In this document: one piece after another, positions 45,401 to 55,600 of the stretch
How positions within the stretch are numbered: the stretch's first letter is position 1
How the letters are laid out: every line of letters begins with the position of its first letter
Source of the DNA: Verrucomicrobiota bacterium
GTDB lineage: Bacteria; Verrucomicrobiota; Verrucomicrobiia; Verrucomicrobiales; Verrucomicrobiaceae
Length of the DNA: 64,000 bases
Direction of reading: 5' to 3'
NCBI GenBank assembly: GCA_025360015.1
Contig: JANYCZ010000024.1
Span: 57,137 to 121,136 of the forward strand
The notes under the pieces: generated by a model
Told to the model about the DNA's origin: nothing
Seen by the model: the letters and a program-made list of their open reading frames with translations, nothing else
Databases searched by the model: none
Translations under genes and position numbers: made by a program

Positions 45401-45603
45401 CCGCCGGCATCGGCCTCATTCCGCTCGTGCTCGCGGCGGATCAACCCGGCAAGGAAATCCTCCATCCCGTGGCCGTCGTCATCGTGGGTGGGCTCATCTC
45501 CTCCACCTTCCTCGATATGGCGATCACGCCCGCGATGTTTTGGCTGCTGGGCCGTAAAGCAGCCGCCAGAGCCATCGAAAACGAAGCGCCTGCATCTCAC
45601 TGA
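42415..45603 (+). CDS. Heavy-metal RND efflux transporter (CzcA/CusA family)
   Basis: A 1062-residue proton-driven efflux pump with the 12-helix RND fold. The N-terminus is MLNKLIHWSLGNRAVVLGMS. Helix 4 reads GGLAVAIGMVVDDAIVDVEN; this is like the CusA pattern GxxxD...EN and lacks the DFG aspartate seen in CzcA-type Co/Zn/Cd pumps. LKEGVETTLLFQQKDFI-like regions and the periplasmic DRIGHMMSGVSAPVAVKIFG line correspond to the metal-binding porter domain. The metal cannot be settled by eye: monovalent Cu/Ag transport would need a methionine triad, which I cannot place. Start ATG 42415 is used, 2 bases after the adaptor stop; a longer in-frame ORF from 42292 overlaps the adaptor and is rejected. 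Confidence 0.92.
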   Translation: MLNKLIHWSLGNRAVVLGMSLIIMVMGMRTATELPVEVLPDLTKPTVIILTESPGLAPEEVEMRVTQPMESALMGVAGLTRLRSNSDVSLSLVYAEFGWDTDIYKARMLVQERLQSVRGQLPPGVQPFMTPVASLMGEILLVGVRSTTKEGEPGHIPPRDVRSMADWTIKRRLQSISGIAEILNMGGGIKQIEIQPDPYKMQANGISYEELERAAAEAANTTTGGFLNTGPTEIMVRNLAMTVELNDIARTIIKKINDRPIAIGDVANVVWSIEPMRGDATVSQSPEKSPTYGVIMSITKAPGFDTRKLTEQIKQALDELQSTFPKGVETTLLFQQKDFIDHAIGNLTEAIRDGAIMVTLVLFLFLLNFRTTFITLMAMPLSFGITLLIFKWFGISVNSMTLGGLAVAIGMVVDDAIVDVENVFRRLRENAALPKPHPRLQVIAKASGEVRNSIFYATILIILVFLPLLGLTGVEGKLFAPIAIATIISMIASFIVSLTAIPVLCSLLLNPAAGHAHKDGFITRSMKWLLEHTLLRFALNQPLIVLTLAVVLLIASFSLYPQMNKDFLPKFQEETALVAATTAPGTSLEEMNKISDVIEQQILTVPEVRKVGRRLGRAERGDHVVPVSTAEFDVDFREIEGEHANKSRTRKEILEDISRKIKTVPGVFAVVGGPLADRIGHMMSGVSAPVAVKIFGPDLDKLRQLGIEIQTIAKTISGFQDCKLDQTSSIPQLRIEADRDRAKAYGIAPGKLNDQLSSLIGGKAVAELREGQRRVNLVMRLPVEWRDSPDKIAELPIEMQDEGDGRHLQRIPLSLVADVREAKGPNVIFRENSQRRFALAIKPTVRDVSNLVVRLRDDVTAKVKLPEGYFITFEGEFQAQQEATQRIALFSAIVFVAVFLMLYGYFRSASLALQVLVNIPLALMGGLAFTYFKLNNISIATLVGFIAVGGVAARNGIMMISHYLHLMTHEGEGFTRKMVIRGTLERLVPVLMTALSAGIGLIPLVLAADQPGKEILHPVAVVIVGGLISSTFLDMAITPAMFWLLGRKAAARAIENEAPASH

Positions 45604-45672
45604 ATTTCCAACGCGGCCAGTCATCCAACTCTGCGCCGCCAAGGCAAAACCCAACCAGAACACCCACACACC

Positions 45673-46140
45673 ATGAAAAAGCTGCTCACTACCCTCCTCA
45701 CCCTCGCGCTGGCCTTCACCGTCAGTGCTGCCGACAAAGACAAGCACGACCACGAAACCAAGGCCGGCCCCACCGGCGGCAGGCTCATCACCGAGGTCGA
45801 ACCCCACGTCGAGTTCTACGTGAACAAAGACAAGAAGGTCGAAATTCGTTTCATTAACGACGACAACAAAGTCGTCGCCCCTGGAGAACAAGTCATCAGC
45901 GTCACCCTGGGCGACCGCACTGCCCCCACCAAGCTGGCGTTCACCAAAGACGGCGACAAGCTCGTCTCCGACCAGGCCATCCCTGCAGGCAACGACCTCC
46001 CCACTGTGGTGCAGATCCGCGCCAAAGAAGGTGCCAAGGCCGTCAATGAGAAGTTTAATCTCAACCTGGAGCAATGCCCCACCTGCAAGAACAAGGAATA
46101 CGCCTGCACCTGCGCCCATGGGGATGAGGCCAAGAAGTAG
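45673..46140 (+). CDS. Small secreted His/Cys protein of the efflux operon
   Basis: A 155-residue exported protein. Signal peptide MKKLLTTLLTLALAFTVSAA. The mature part begins DKDKHDHETKAGPTGGRLIT and ends CPTCKNKEYACTCAHGDEAK, a cluster of four cysteines with two histidines that could hold a metal. The middle is a beta-sandwich-like segment (HVEFYVNKDKKVEIRFIND, VTLGDRTAPTKLAFTKDGDK) as in small copper- or silver-binding periplasmic proteins. It follows the pump by 69 bases. Likely a periplasmic metal chaperone or sensor; family not recognised. Confidence 0.65.
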   Translation: MKKLLTTLLTLALAFTVSAADKDKHDHETKAGPTGGRLITEVEPHVEFYVNKDKKVEIRFINDDNKVVAPGEQVISVTLGDRTAPTKLAFTKDGDKLVSDQAIPAGNDLPTVVQIRAKEGAKAVNEKFNLNLEQCPTCKNKEYACTCAHGDEAKK

Positions 46141-46190
46141 TCCACCGCCAGTCCCAGCGCGGGCGCGAGCGCCTGGCCTCATTCATGCCA

Positions 46191-46583
46191 TCACACCCGG
46201 ATCAGTTTCATCGCGGCCAGCAGCTTGATGAATTGATCCCGCTCGATGCGGTATTTGATGATCACCACCACATGACGCACATCGCTTTTCATGGCGATCT
46301 TTTCATGCTCATCGACGAGGCTGTCTATGTTCATGTTAACCTTGTTTTCCAGCTCGGCGGATTCGAGGTTTCCATCCGTGGGTTGGAGGTATTTTTTGAC
46401 CGCGTCAGCCACCGCCTGCCGTCGGGCGGGATCGATCTTCAAAGCAGCCGCCATTTGCTGCTTCGCTTTTGCATCCATGCTGCCAAGCTCAATTTTTGCG
46501 AGTGCGCCGGCGTGCGCCAGAGTAAGCGTCTCGTCTTTTAACGACACAAACTTGGGGTTTTGGTAGGCCTTCCCATTCACCAT
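46191..46583 (-). pseudogene. 5'-truncated PVC-type secreted protein remnant
   Basis: From the first ATG the frame gives 130 residues with AYQNPKFVSLKDETLTLAHA and AKIELGSMDAKAKQQ, a pattern common in PVC secreted proteins (DGKTYxNxxFVSLKDGxVTIAHAGG). Such proteins normally begin with a signal peptide; none is present here. The reading frame continues upstream in coding-like form (RWTDKLAWESANEKAAAATQ) without ATG until a TAA at 46665-46667, so the beginning appears lost. Best reading: a 5'-truncated gene remnant, though translation from 46583 cannot be excluded. It lies opposite the kinase gene 46749-47936. Confidence 0.5.
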
Positions 46584-46748
46584 CTGAGTTGCTGCCGCAG
46601 CTTTTTCATTGGCACTCTCCCAGGCGAGCTTGTCAGTCCACCGGCCACCGAGCCGGATCCGCAGTTAGGAAAATGTTAAAAACCTCGGAAAGTCACCACC
46701 AAGCTTGAAACGCCGCAGGTGCGTGATGCCTGCCGGCACTGACCCCGA

Positions 46749-47936
46749 TCAGTCGCGATCCTGGCGGATATGGTCAGCGATGATGCGGTCCAGTTCGCGG
46801 ACGCCGAAAGGTTTGTTCAGGTAGGCGGTGGCACCAGCGGCCATGCACTTCTCTTTGTCTGTGGAACTCAAATGCCCCGAGAGACTGACGATGGCGATGG
46901 CGCGCGTTTTGGGGTCCGTGGAAGCACGAATCTGCCGGATGGCGGTCAAACCGTCCACAACGGGCATGCGTACATCCATCAGGATGAGATCGGGCTGCAT
47001 CGTACAGGCCTGGTGCACGGCTTCACTGCCATCCCGCGCGGTGATGACATGGAAGCCGAGGCTTTCAAGATAGTTGCGTGTGACGGTGAGGAGCGACGGC
47101 TGGTCATCGGCAATCAGAATGGTGGGCTGCTGCGAAGAGGCTGTCACGACAGCTTCCTCGGCAGCCGGAGACTCCGGCAAGTTCGTCTCTTCTGCATCTG
47201 GCAGCCCGTCCATGGGCAGACGGATGGACATGCAGACCTCCTGCCTGGTCGCTTCGTGCACCTCAAAAGATCCGCCATGGAGACCCACCAATTGCTGTAG
47301 CAAGGCCAGACCGATGGGTTTGACTTTCCCCAGCTGGCTGAGCACCTGCGCAGATATGCCGCTGGCGCTGCCGCCCAGAGTTTGAAGCAGCAGCCCCCCA
47401 TCCTCATGAGCGATGCGCAGCCGCAGCCGGCCACCGGTGTGCATGGATAAAATAGTGGCAGAGAGCAGCTCTGTGATGATCTGCTGCAGCCGATGTGGGT
47501 CAGCAAGGACTTCGAGATTGTTCGGCTGCACCTCCGTCATCATCTGAATGGAACGCGACTTCGCCAGCACTGCCACCATGGCCACGCTGCCGGCGCAGGT
47601 CTCACTTACCCTGCATGCGGCCTGCGTCAGCGATGCCGCACCTGCTTCGATCCTGCCGAGATCCACCACGTCTGCGACGAGCTGGAGGATCTGACGTGTG
47701 CTGTCCTGAATGGCGGTGACCGCCGCTTTTTGCGAGGTTTCCAGGTGTCCGTAAACCCCTTCCAACAGTGTTTCCACCTGGGCAATGATATTCGAAAGCG
47801 GATTGCGTAACTCGTGCCCTACGCTGCCGAGGAATTCATTTTTCTCCACGGTGGTTCCTTCGGTTAATGAGAGACGCGGTCGCATGGCGTCATGCGGCGA
47901 AGGTTTAGGAAAGTCTAAATCATTATTCATTATCAT
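46749..47936 (-). CDS. Hybrid kinase HisKA-degenerate HATPase-REC
   Basis: A 395-residue soluble protein. The dimerisation domain has His41 in SVGHELRNPLSNII. The ATPase part is weak: the N-box stretch is ELLSATILSMHTG with no Asn-Ala pair, no DxGxG G1 box is visible, and only the GLALLQQLVGLHGG segment fits. A full receiver follows (about 270-390; LILMDVRMPVVDG, Asp around 320; LNKPFG). Kinase activity is therefore doubtful; the protein may act as a phosphatase, phosphotransfer partner, or scaffold. The gene is divergent from the single-domain regulator at 48013; the 76 bases between hold both promoters. Confidence 0.75.
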   Translation of the reverse strand: MIMNNDLDFPKPSPHDAMRPRLSLTEGTTVEKNEFLGSVGHELRNPLSNIIAQVETLLEGVYGHLETSQKAAVTAIQDSTRQILQLVADVVDLGRIEAGAASLTQAACRVSETCAGSVAMVAVLAKSRSIQMMTEVQPNNLEVLADPHRLQQIITELLSATILSMHTGGRLRLRIAHEDGGLLLQTLGGSASGISAQVLSQLGKVKPIGLALLQQLVGLHGGSFEVHEATRQEVCMSIRLPMDGLPDAEETNLPESPAAEEAVVTASSQQPTILIADDQPSLLTVTRNYLESLGFHVITARDGSEAVHQACTMQPDLILMDVRMPVVDGLTAIRQIRASTDPKTRAIAIVSLSGHLSSTDKEKCMAAGATAYLNKPFGVRELDRIIADHIRQDRD

Positions 47937-48012
47937 GCTTCCACGCTACACGTGCCAGATTTGTTGTATGTTACTGCAGATTTTAGTCATCATCAGAAAA
48001 TAAAGAACATTC

Positions 48013-48468
48013 ATGCAGCAGGCAAATTGGCATTCTAGTTGTTCAGTAAATTCCGGAGTGATCCTGCTGGTGGAGGATCATGATATCTATCGTGAGGTGG
48101 TGCGCGCCGCCTTGGGAAAATACCTGCCCCATTTTGAAATGGTGGAGGCGGGGTGTGTGGCCGACGCGCTGCCGCTGCTGCATTCGCACAAGATTGATGT
48201 GGTGGTCGTGGACATGACCCTGCCGGACGGATCTGCGATTGATCTGGTGGAGCAAAGCGGGCATTTCATCGAGCAGGGAGTCAAAGTCATCGTGCTCAGC
48301 AGTCATTCCACCGCCGACATGCTGCCGGTTTTGAGCCGGCGTGATGTGCATGCCTATGTTTCCAAGGAGCAGGGGCTGAAAAAGCTGGCCGAAACGATCA
48401 CCGCCGTGTGCAGCACTGAAGTCCCTGCCTTGAAGGAACAAGAACTGGCGCTGGCACAGGCCTTGTGA
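48013..48468 (+). CDS. Single-domain response regulator
   Basis: A 151-residue receiver with no output domain. Acidic pocket VEDHDIYREVV, phospho-acceptor Asp in VVVVDMTLPDGSAID, Thr/Ser in VIVLSSHST and Lys in AYVSKEQGL. The last 20 residues are an alanine/leucine-rich tail (EVPALKEQELALAQAL). It is followed after 20 bases by the gene of a giant hybrid kinase on the same strand, the most likely partner. It may act as a phosphate shuttle or sink. Confidence 0.85.
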   Translation: MQQANWHSSCSVNSGVILLVEDHDIYREVVRAALGKYLPHFEMVEAGCVADALPLLHSHKIDVVVVDMTLPDGSAIDLVEQSGHFIEQGVKVIVLSSHSTADMLPVLSRRDVHAYVSKEQGLKKLAETITAVCSTEVPALKEQELALAQAL

Positions 48469-48488
48469 ATGATTGAACCCACTGCTCC

Positions 48489-51400
48489 ATGATCCTTCCA
48501 ACCATGACGACAGCCGCCGCCACCGATGGCTTGGACATCAAAGTTCAGGCCGATTGGTTTCGCAGCGTCTTTGACTGCCTCAATGATGCAGTTTTCATCC
48601 ATGACGTCGTCACGGGGGCCATTCTGGAGGTCAACCAACGGGCCTGCGAAATGTATGGCTGCAATCCTGATGAAATGCGGCGGCTTTCCATAGCGACGCT
48701 GAGCGTCAACACCCCGCCTTACACTCTGGAAGAGTCATTGAACTGGATGCGGAAGGCGATCGAGGAAGGCCCGCAGATGTTCGAGTGGCAGGCCCGCACA
48801 CTCTCCGGACGTGTGTTCTGGGTGGAAGTGAGCATGCGCAAAGCCGACATCGGCGGGAAAGGTCGGCTGATCGTCACCGTGCGTGATATTTCAAAGCGCA
48901 AGCAGGCTGAGAGTGAACTGCGTCAGAGCGAGGAACGGTTCCGGACCGTGCTCGGCAACTCCAAAGACCCGGTGTACTGTCTCAGCCTGCCTTCGCTGAC
49001 CTATGATTACATCAGTCCGGCGGTGGAGCAGGTGCTGGGCTTCAGCATCGAGGAGTGGATCGAGGGAGGTCTTCGCTTTATGTTTTCGCGGATTCATCCC
49101 GAGGATTATCAGTTGAAGCGGGACCGCCTGGAAAAACTGATGGCACGTGATCTGAACGGAGATTTTCAGCCTGTCCTGGAATATCGATTCAAACATAAGA
49201 ACGAGGCTTATCGCTGGATCAGTGACAACCGGTCCATCGTCAGAGACAATGAGGGCAAACCGGTGGCAATCATCGGCAATCTGCGTGATTTCACCACGCG
49301 GCGCGAGCAGGAGGAGGCCCTGCAGCAGCAGGCCCACGCGACGCTGCTGTACCATCTGGAAAACACTTCTCTGGCGCTGGTAGAGTGTGACACGAACAGC
49401 CGCATCTGCCGATGGTCCCCGCAGGCGGAAAAAATCTTTGGCTGGAACGAGGATGCCGTCATGGGCCGCGATCAAAATGATTGGAACTTCGTCCATCCTG
49501 ACGATGTGCCGCGGGTGAAGGCGACGCTGGGCCGTCTGCTGGACCGCTCGGAATCACGCAACACCTGCATCAACCGCAATTTCACCAGCGACGGGCGCGT
49601 GATCGTCTGTGAGTGGCACAATTCCGCCCTGCTGAACGAAGAGGGGGAGTTGCAGTCGATTCTCTCCCTGGCCTCAGACATCACGGTGGAGAAAAAGATG
49701 GAGGAGGCGCTGCGCGCGATGGCCGAAGGCGTGGACGCACGCAGCGGTGAGACCTTTTTCCAATCTCTCTGCCTGCAGGTGGCCCGTACTCTGGAAGCCA
49801 GATACGCCACGGTGGCCATGCTCCTGCCGGAACGCGACCGGATGGTACGCACGCTGGGTTTTTGCGCGGATGGCAAGATTTTACCGAACAAGACGTGCTC
49901 CCTGATCGGCACGCCGTGCTATAACGTGACCAGCGGCGAGGTGTGTTATTATGACCGGGATGTGCGGGAGCACTTTCCTGAAGACCAGCTTCTGCAGGAA
50001 CTGGGTGCCAACAGCTACATGGGCATGCCGCTGCATGCCACGGACGGGCGCGTGATCGGCATGATCGCGGTGTTCAGCGAACATGCCCTGGACCACCGTG
50101 AGCGCCTGCAGGCCATGTTCCAGCTCTTCGCCGTACGTGCGGCGGCGGAGATGGAACGCCACCAGGCGGAACTGGCCCTGCGCCAGAGCGAAGAACGCTA
50201 TGCGCTGGCGGCCACCGGTTCCACCGGCGGTGTCTGGGACTGGGACATCCGCACCGGCGGCGTTTATTATTCGGCGCGTTTTCGTGAACTGCTCGGCTAC
50301 AATCACGAAGAGTTTCCCAGCCTGTTTTTTGCCTGGGAGCAGAGAATGCATCCGGCGGATCTGCCGCTGGTACGCGCAGCTCTGGAGAGCCACCTGGAGC
50401 AGCACAATGAATTCTGCATCGAATACCGCATTCAGGTGAAGGCGGGAGGATACCGCTGGTTTGAGGCCCGCGGCCAGGCCTTGTGGGACAAATACGGCGA
50501 GCCCTACCGCATGGCGGGCTCCGCACTGGACATTCACGAACGCAAGCTGGACGAGCAACGCCTGCTGCGCCTGAACCGGCTGCATGCGATGTCCAGCAGC
50601 ATCAATGAGGCGATCGTCCGCATCCGCGAGCCGCAGTTGCTCTATGAAACGGCGGTGAGCATCGCGGTGGAAAAGGGCAGCATGAAGATGGCCTGGATTG
50701 GTTTCTATGATGAAGAGACACAGATCCTGAAGCCGGCTGCCTGCGCAGGCAGCTATCAGAACTATCTTGACGGACTGACGCTGATCACCCGCGGGGATCA
50801 TCCCTCCGGCCGTGGCCCGGCGGGACGTGTGTTTCGCAGCGGCACGCATGAAGTTTCCAATGATATCGAGAACGATGAAACGTTCTATTACAGAGAACGG
50901 GCCTTGGAGCGCGGCTTCCGTTCCTGTGCCGCATTTCCTTTGAAACCAGGCGGCACCCCGGTGGGCGTGCTGCTGATCTATGCTGATGAGCGCGACTGCT
51001 TCCAGGAGGAGGAAATCCGTGTGCTCAGCGCCCTGGCCAACGACCTGTCGTTTGCCATGGAGACGGTGGAGCGGGAGAAGGAGCGCCAGCAGGCCATCGA
51101 AGCACTGCGTGAAAATGAGCGCATGATCTCAACGCTGATGGGCAACCTGCCCGGTGCCGCGTACCGCTCTCTCATTGATGAAAAATGGACGCTGGAGTTC
51201 ATCAGCGAGGGCTGCCTGGAGCTCACAGGTTACGAAGCGGAGATCTTCGCCGGCAACGGCGAGGTCTTCTTCGGAGATCTGATTCACCCGGAGGACCGGG
51301 ACCATGTGCGTGAGACGGTGGCAGAGGCTGTCGCGGCAGGGAAGCGCTTTGAGATGAGCTACCGCATCCGCACAGCGGAAGGCGCGGTGAAGTGGATCTG

Positions 51401-52643
51401 GGAGCGCGGCCAGGGGATTCCCTCCGAGGACGGGGTGATGCGGCACATCGAAGGCTTCATGACCGATGTGACTGAAAAACGCCGCATGGAATCACAGTCC
51501 CTGCGCAACCAGCGGCTGGAAAGCATCGGCACGCTCGCCGGCGGTGTGGCGCATGATTTGAACAACGTGCTCACGCCCATTCTGATGTCGCTCACGATTC
51601 TGCGCATGAAACTGCAGCAGCCGCGCGACGTCGAGCTGCTGAACGCCATGGAGAACAGCGCGAACCGCGGCGCGGAAATGGTGAAGCAGATTCTAAGCTT
51701 TGCGCGCGGTGTCGAAGGCCGCAGCATGCGCCTGCGCCCGCAGGATGTGCTGCAGGAAATCGAACAGCTCATTCACGAAACCTTCCCCAAGTTCATCAAA
51801 TGCCGCATCGCCTGCCCCGAGGAGACGTGGAACGTGGAGGGAGACCCCACCCAGCTGCACCAGGTGCTGCTCAATCTTTGCGTCAATGCCCGGGACGCCA
51901 TGCCCGGAGGTGGTGAACTCGACATCAACGTGACCAATGTGATCGTGGACGAGCAGTTTGCCAGCATGCATCCTGACGCCAATACGGGACCTCATGTGGT
52001 GCTGGAAGTGCGGGACACCGGCACGGGGATTCCCATCGAAGTGCGGGATCGCATTTTTGATCCGTTCTTCACCACCAAGGAAATGGGCAAGGGCACCGGA
52101 CTCGGCCTTGCCACCACGCTGGGCATCGTCAAATCTCACCATGGGTTCATTGATCTCACCAGCCGGATGGGCAAGGGCACGGTGTTTCGCATTTATTTGC
52201 CGGCCAAAACGGACGTGGAGAACCGGGAAATCCAAGTGGTCGAGTCCACGCGCTGCCTAGGCCAGGGGGAACTCATCCTGGTGGTGGATGATGAACCCGC
52301 CATTCTGACCGCCACCAAGCACACCCTGGAAGCCTTTGGCTACCGGGTGGTGGCCGCCTGTGACGGCACCGATGCCATCGCGACCTTCTTAAAAAGCGCT
52401 GAAAAGCCGGCGGCGCTCATCACGGATATGATGATGCCCAACATGGACGGGCCGACGCTCATCCAGGCGCTGCTCAAAATTCATCCCGCCCTGCCGATCA
52501 TTGGCGCGAGCGGGCTCAGCCATCAAATGCAGGCGCAGGTCAACAGCCTGGGGGTGAAGCATTTCCTGCGCAAACCCTACAACGCTGATGCCTTGCTGGA
52601 AGCGCTCGGCGACGTGCTGCAGCCACTGCGGAAAGCAGCCTGA
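48489..52643 (+). CDS. Giant hybrid kinase, 5 PAS, 2 GAF, HisKA-HATPase-REC
   Basis: A 1384-residue cytosolic sensor kinase with no membrane helix. By eye: PAS (20-140), PAS (143-280), PAS (285-410), GAF (420-570), PAS (575-700), GAF (710-880), PAS (890-1010), phospho-acceptor His1022 in [11 protein letters not shown], HATPase with [23 protein letters not shown] and [10 protein letters not shown], and C-terminal receiver with [13 protein letters not shown] and RKPYN. All catalytic motifs look intact. GAF domains have no obvious chromophore Cys to support bilin binding, and the signal is unknown. It follows the lone receiver gene by 20 bases. The similar architecture of the next gene (52658-56386) suggests a shared origin by duplication. 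Confidence 0.9.
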   Translation: MILPTMTTAAATDGLDIKVQADWFRSVFDCLNDAVFIHDVVTGAILEVNQRACEMYGCNPDEMRRLSIATLSVNTPPYTLEESLNWMRKAIEEGPQMFEWQARTLSGRVFWVEVSMRKADIGGKGRLIVTVRDISKRKQAESELRQSEERFRTVLGNSKDPVYCLSLPSLTYDYISPAVEQVLGFSIEEWIEGGLRFMFSRIHPEDYQLKRDRLEKLMARDLNGDFQPVLEYRFKHKNEAYRWISDNRSIVRDNEGKPVAIIGNLRDFTTRREQEEALQQQAHATLLYHLENTSLALVECDTNSRICRWSPQAEKIFGWNEDAVMGRDQNDWNFVHPDDVPRVKATLGRLLDRSESRNTCINRNFTSDGRVIVCEWHNSALLNEEGELQSILSLASDITVEKKMEEALRAMAEGVDARSGETFFQSLCLQVARTLEARYATVAMLLPERDRMVRTLGFCADGKILPNKTCSLIGTPCYNVTSGEVCYYDRDVREHFPEDQLLQELGANSYMGMPLHATDGRVIGMIAVFSEHALDHRERLQAMFQLFAVRAAAEMERHQAELALRQSEERYALAATGSTGGVWDWDIRTGGVYYSARFRELLGYNHEEFPSLFFAWEQRMHPADLPLVRAALESHLEQHNEFCIEYRIQVKAGGYRWFEARGQALWDKYGEPYRMAGSALDIHERKLDEQRLLRLNRLHAMSSSINEAIVRIREPQLLYETAVSIAVEKGSMKMAWIGFYDEETQILKPAACAGSYQNYLDGLTLITRGDHPSGRGPAGRVFRSGTHEVSNDIENDETFYYRERALERGFRSCAAFPLKPGGTPVGVLLIYADERDCFQEEEIRVLSALANDLSFAMETVEREKERQQAIEALRENERMISTLMGNLPGAAYRSLIDEKWTLEFISEGCLELTGYEAEIFAGNGEVFFGDLIHPEDRDHVRETVAEAVAAGKRFEMSYRIRTAEGAVKWIWERGQGIPSEDGVMRHIEGFMTDVTEKRRMESQSLRNQRLESIGTLAGGVAHDLNNVLTPILMSLTILRMKLQQPRDVELLNAMENSANRGAEMVKQILSFARGVEGRSMRLRPQDVLQEIEQLIHETFPKFIKCRIACPEETWNVEGDPTQLHQVLLNLCVNARDAMPGGGELDINVTNVIVDEQFASMHPDANTGPHVVLEVRDTGTGIPIEVRDRIFDPFFTTKEMGKGTGLGLATTLGIVKSHHGFIDLTSRMGKGTVFRIYLPAKTDVENREIQVVESTRCLGQGELILVVDDEPAILTATKHTLEAFGYRVVAACDGTDAIATFLKSAEKPAALITDMMMPNMDGPTLIQALLKIHPALPIIGASGLSHQMQAQVNSLGVKHFLRKPYNADALLEALGDVLQPLRKAA

Positions 52644-52657
52644 GCTTTTGACTGGGG

Positions 52658-55600
52658 TCAGTGCTCGTGCAAAACGTTGTGCAGAGCCCGCAAAATAGTT
52701 TCGGCCGTGTAGGGCTTGGGCAGGAACTGCCGAACCCCCGTACCCGCAGCCTTCGCCACTCCATTGTTGGAATTGATGCCGCTGGCGGCGATGATGCAAA
52801 CCTCGGGGTTCATTTTCATCAGCACCTGAATTGTGGTGGTGCCGTCCATGACCGGCATCCTCATGTCGGTCAAAACCAGGGCGATGTCGTTTTGATGTTT
52901 TGAGTAGAGGGTCACCGCTTCCGCGCCATCCGCAGCCAGCAGCACCCGGTAGCCGTAGGCTTCCAAGGTCTGGCGCGTGATTTCGCGCACGGCCGCCTCG
53001 TCATCGACGAAGAGCACCAGCTCGTTATTGCCGCGCGGCAGCACCTGTTCTTCCACCACCTGGTGCGCCGTGACCTGTGCGGGCTGCGCGGGAAGATACA
53101 CACGGAAGCAGGAACCATGTCCCAGCTCGCTGTAAACACGGAAGAAGCCGCCATGGCTTTTCATGATGGCCAGCGAAGTGGACAGCCCCAGCCCGGTGCC
53201 TTTGCCCATTTCCTTGGTGGTGAAAAAGGGGTCGAAGATTTTAGGGAGAATTTCCGACGCAATGCCTACACCATCGTCCTCGACACTGATCATGATGTGC
53301 GGCCCGCCACGCGCTTCGATGTTCATGGCGGCGTATTGCGCATCGATCAGAATGTTGGCCGCGCTGATCGTGAGCGTGCCTCCGGCGGGCATGGCGTCCC
53401 GCGCATTGACGCACAGATTGAGCAGCACCTGATGGATCTGCGTCGGATCGCCTGACACCGTGTCGGTTTTGAGCAGTTCATCATGCGTCCGGAGCTGGAT
53501 GTTTTTGGGAAAGGTGTCTCCGACGATGCGTGCCAGATCCTGCAGCAGACGGCTGATCTGCAGACGCATCTTCTGCCCTTCCATGCCCCTGGCAAAGGAC
53601 AGCACCTGGTTGAGCATGTCCGCCCCGCGGCGTGCACTGGAGGCGATGGTCTCCAGCGTTGCCCTGCAGTCCGCGTCCTTGATGCGCAGATTGAGCAGAT
53701 CCACCGACATCATGATCGGGGTGAGGACATTGTTGAGATCATGGGCGATGCCGCCCGCCAGCGTGCCGATGCTTTCCATGCGCTGGGAGCGTAGAATCTG
53801 ATCTTCCAGCCGTTTTTGCTCGGTAATGTTCGTATTGATGGCGAGCACGCATTTGGGCCTGCCTTCAGCGTCGCGAACGAGAGTCCAGCGCCCCTCCACA
53901 GTCAGCTCTTCCCCGGTCTTGGTCACCTGCTGGATTTCACCCGCCCATTCCCCCTCGGCGAGCACTCTGCTGTTCCTTTCCTCGAACTGTGTACGATCAA
54001 TGTAGAGCAGTTCGGAGATCTTGCGCCCCTTCGCCTCCTCGGCGGTCCAGCCGTAGAGCAGTTCGGCGCTTTTGTTCCAGTAGGTGATGCTGTGGTCAAG
54101 ATCACGCACCAGGATGGCATCGTTTGCCTTGTCCAGCAGCGAGGCCTGCTGGCGCAGCATGTCCTCCACCTGTCTGCGCTCCCATTGGGCAAGCACGAGG
54201 GAAATGAAATGGGCCAGCGAGGTCGCAAAGCTTTTCTCCTCTGGCAGCCAGGTCCGTAGCGGGCCGACATGCTCATGGCAGAGCACTCCGGCCAGCACCC
54301 CGCCCACATGCAGCGGGGCATCCAGCATGGAAGTGATCCCCAGCGGCGAGAGATAGGTTTCGGTGAATTCACGGGTGCGCGGGTCATTGCGCGCATCATC
54401 CGCCGCAATGGTTTCATTTTGCGCCATGGCGCGGAAATAGGTCGGGTAATCTCTGCCCTGCAGTTCCGGGCCGGAGGAGTGTCGCCGCGCGCCAGCCTCA
54501 AACAGCACCTGGCAGACGATGCTGCTGCGATTTTGATCAAACCGCCAGATGCTGACACGCTCCACTTCCATGGCGTGGGCGATTTCTTCCGTGATCAACC
54601 GGAATGCCGTCTCCAAATGGACCGCCTGCATGACGCCGCCACGGATCATCCGTGCCAGTGCGAGGTGCTGCCTTTCATAGCGCAGATTACTCTGCCAGAG
54701 CCGATCAGCAGCCTCCTTGCGTGCAGTGATGTCCCGCTGAACCGCCACAAAATGAGTCGGCCTGCCGCTGGCGTCGGTGATCGGCACGACATCAATCTCA
54801 ACACAGAAAGGAGAGCCGTCCTTCTTGTAGTTGATCAGTTCCTCCTTGCTTGGCAGCCCTTGGGCGAGGGCCGCGTGCATGCGGCCGAGCGCAAACCGGT
54901 CAGTGGCCGGCCCCTGCAGGAAGCGAGGGTTGCGTCCCAGTGTTTCTTCCCGGGTGTAGCCGGTATGCCTGGTGAAGGCATCGTTCACGAAAACGATGCG
55001 CGGGCCGGGTTCATTCAGTGGCTCAGGCTCGGTGACGAGGACGATGTCACTGAGATGAGCTACACACGTTTCCAGCAGCCGTAGCTGTTCCTGATTGTGG
55101 CGTGATTCGGTGATGTCTTTGCAGAGCACCACCATGTTCAGAACCACCCCGGATGCATCCCGAATGGCGGAGACGCTGTTTTCCACCCAGGCCACCTCGC
55201 CATTTTTGCAAAGGTAGCGTTTTTCAACGATGAAGTCGTGGATCTCTCCATCAATCAATTTCTGGTTCAGCCCCTGCTTGCGCACCCCGTCGTCAGGATG
55301 AGTGATGGAGGCAAAGGATCTGCCGATCATTTCGTTTTCCGCGTAACCGGTGATCTGGCAGTAGTGTTTGTTAATATGGAGGATGATCCCTCCCATGTCC
55401 GTGATGGCAAAGCCCACGCTGGCATTGGCGAAGGCATGGCGGAAGCGCAGCTCGCTGGTTTTAAACACCTCCTCGGCAAGCTTGCGCTCCGTGATGTCAT
55501 GCGCCGTGCCCACCATCCGCAAGGGCTGGCCAGTTTGCTCATCCAGAAATATCTGGGCGTCTTCGTGGATGTGCCGTACGTTGCCTTGCGGCAGAATGAT

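Noticed and set aside
44668..46182. 504-codon minus-strand frame across the RND pump and the small secreted gene
   Set aside because: Low-complexity Asp/Glu/His translation, spans two real genes on the opposite strand.
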